Shown in pieces: positions 62,564 to 64,000 of a stretch of DNA of 64,000 nucleotides (positions are counted from its first letter, which is position 1; each line of letters begins with the position of its first letter). Position numbers and translations under genes: made by a program. The notes below the pieces were generated by a model, which was not told the DNA's origin, did not search any database, and saw only the letters and a program-made list of their open reading frames with translations. Origin of the DNA: Dendrobium chrysotoxum (Eukaryota; Streptophyta; Magnoliopsida; Asparagales; Orchidaceae); assembly GCA_019925795.1 (NCBI GenBank), contig CM034313.1:90737663-90801662 (forward strand), written 5' to 3'.

Positions 62564-62726
62564 GTGAAATTATTCTGTGCGGTCACCAAATGCTGTTCGG
62601 AGGCAAATCAGAATGCCCTGTCACTTTTTAGCTGTATATCGATGTTGTGTACCACTGTGTACTGGGTGACGTGTCACATCCTAATTCGCCTCCGGACCGT
62701 CCGGTGACCGTACAGAATAATCTCTC
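62564..62726. mobile_element. Mutator-like MITE in HAP2 3' end
   Basis: 163 bp with long inverted ends (ATTATTCTGTGCGGTCACC and GGTGACCGTACAGAATAAT) and perfect 9-bp flanking copies CAACTGGGC (62555-62563 and 62727-62735). A 9-bp duplication is typical of Mutator-like elements. Confidence 0.85.
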
Positions 62727-62735
62727 CAACTGGGC

Positions 62736-63446
62736 ATTGGAATTTGACGGGTAGTTGTTTGTGGAGTTAGTTATTCATGATTACAATAATGTTTGCATAC
62801 CAAATGCCTTTTAGGGTCTATTTTTAATAACTTTCTTGTTATTTTGCTTTTCATTTAGCAATCATAATTTCGTTTGACTATTATTCTGTTGTTACTTTTT
62901 CATTACTGTTTCCAAATATTTGAGGTGGAAAGTTATTTTTTTGCAATTTATATAGTTAAGTTATTTTTTCCGTAATAATTTCATAACTAATTTTATAAAA
63001 CACTGTAGTTATCCCATAGAGACTCATGACTATGTTATTTGATTTTTATACACTTTAAAATTGTAATTATATTATAATGCAATTAGAGTCATACATTGAT
63101 AAAAATCTAATGCATTTTCTTGACGATGGAACGATTATTAAACAATATATATAATTTGGATTTTGTAATTAAAAGTCATAATATTAATATTAATTTTTAA
63201 TTTAAAGGAGAACCAAATTTCAAATCACTTGAATGTTTTATAAGATTGCTACTTCAGGCTCTATAGCTTGCCAAGTTTATCTAAGAATAAGAAGATAATT
63301 TCTTTGTTCAAACAATCTTCTAAAGGCATTTAGGTTCTGTTTGGGATGGCTTTTTTATTGCTTTTTAAAGTAGGCCTAATTTTAAATCTTCAATGAATAT
63401 TCAAATCCAATATGTGAAGGTTCCATCTTAATAAGAAAGAAAATTA
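62736..63446. other. Downstream flank of HAP2
   Basis: AT-rich. 63334-63375 (GGTTCTGTTTGGGATGGC, TTTTTAAAG) is a half copy of the MITE at 63447. No gene seen. Confidence 0.4.
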
Positions 63447-63568
63447 AGGTTTCGTTTGGGACGATTTTTTTGTTGCTTTTTAAAGCAGTTTTTTGATATA
63501 AAAATTAAATTTTTGTATTAAAAAATTGCTTTAAGAAGCAACAAAGAAGTTGTTCCAAATAAAATCTA
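63447..63568. mobile_element. Palindromic MITE
   Basis: Left arm GGTTTCGTTTGGGACGA then TTGTTGCTTTTTAAAGCAG. The right arm is its reverse complement with changes (GCTTTAAGAAGCAACAAAG, TTCCAAATAAAATC). A large hairpin with GTTTGGG-type ends is typical of plant hAT-like MITEs. Confidence 0.7.
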
Positions 63569-64000
63569 AAACTATCAATGCTTGAGCAGGCTCAATCACT
63601 TGTGGCTCAGAGCAAGAAATCCTCTTTTGAAAGGCTTTCAATTTAACAACATTCAAAGAAGACTTTAAAAAAACCAAAGAAGATTAAAATTTTGCACATT
63701 ACAAAATTTTACATATAAATCAATGAAAATAAACCATATTTTATTTAATTAATAATAATTTCTGTCATTCATATTTGCTGTTAATTTGAATGGCAATTTC
63801 AACCATGCAAATATAGAATAGACAAATCTGTAATATTTAAAATTATGGAGTACCAGTCATTAGCACATGATGTCAATTAAAAATTAATTATTTGCATATG
63901 AAACCAATTAAATTCCAGAAAGAAAAACAACTTGAAATTTTTCACAGGCTTTCACAAACAAAAAAAGATACAGAATGGTTAAATCCATTATTTTCCTTTT
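63569..64000. other. Intergenic or downstream sequence
   Basis: AT-rich, with no gene or repeat recognised. Confidence 0.4.

Overview
This is plant nuclear DNA, most likely from a flowering plant with repeat-rich introns. The evidence is spliced coding exons with GT-AG borders, AT-rich introns, Ty3/gypsy and Ty1/copia elements primed by tRNA-Met, RTE-clade LINEs ending in (TTG)n, hAT-like and Mutator-like MITEs, and an Au-like SINE. I do not name a species. I see no bacterial genes, CRISPR arrays, rRNA or tRNA genes.

The only conventional host gene I recognise is HAP2/GCS1, the sperm-cell gamete fusogen. It lies on the + strand from before the window start to position 62490. Eleven in-frame exons (2066-2200, 2504-2698, 20988-21068, 21149-21249, 41844-41961, 45397-45429, 57954-58047, 58144-58232, 61441-61559, 61846-61946, 62045-62490) give 1512 coding bases, or 503 residues. 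This covers the second half of the ectodomain, the membrane segment and the whole basic, His-rich tail. The N-terminal exons are upstream of the window. Introns of 18.3, 20.6 and 12.5 kb spread these exons over 60 kb, and nearly everything else here is transposon sequence inside those introns.

Region by region. 1-2.0 kb: degenerate repeat and a MITE. 2.7-21 kb (intron 2): a hAT-like element, a Ty3/gypsy element with both LTRs (3983-9676, - strand), a second hAT-like element with a perfect 8-bp duplication, an almost complete RTE LINE (11615-14748), then a three-level nest (RTE, LTR-like element, RTE) at 14.99-19.15 kb. 21.2-41.8 kb (intron 4): a hAT-like element, two internally deleted gypsy elements (22.8-26.3 and 28.4-30.8 kb), a third gypsy (30.8-37.6 kb, - strand) split by a smaller non-autonomous LTR element, an L1 ORF1 remnant, and a short RTE. 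42-57.9 kb: a SINE, short RTEs (one split by an LTR-like element), degenerate LTR sequence, a 5'-truncated RTE and a truncated copia. 58-61.4 kb (intron 8): two LTR-like elements, one inside the other. 62.5-64 kb: HAP2 3' flank with two small MITEs.

The least familiar item is a family of TGATG...CATCA elements with 5-bp target duplications (16196-19124, 43223-44352, 59197-61153, and a host copy around 58.5-61.3 kb). They have a TATA box and poly(A)-type signal near one end. Three copies then carry a long leader with inverted repeats and a small ORF encoding a conserved acidic protein (SPFF motif). I read them as long solo LTRs or as small non-autonomous retroelements that carry their own ORF. 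I cannot match the protein to a known family.
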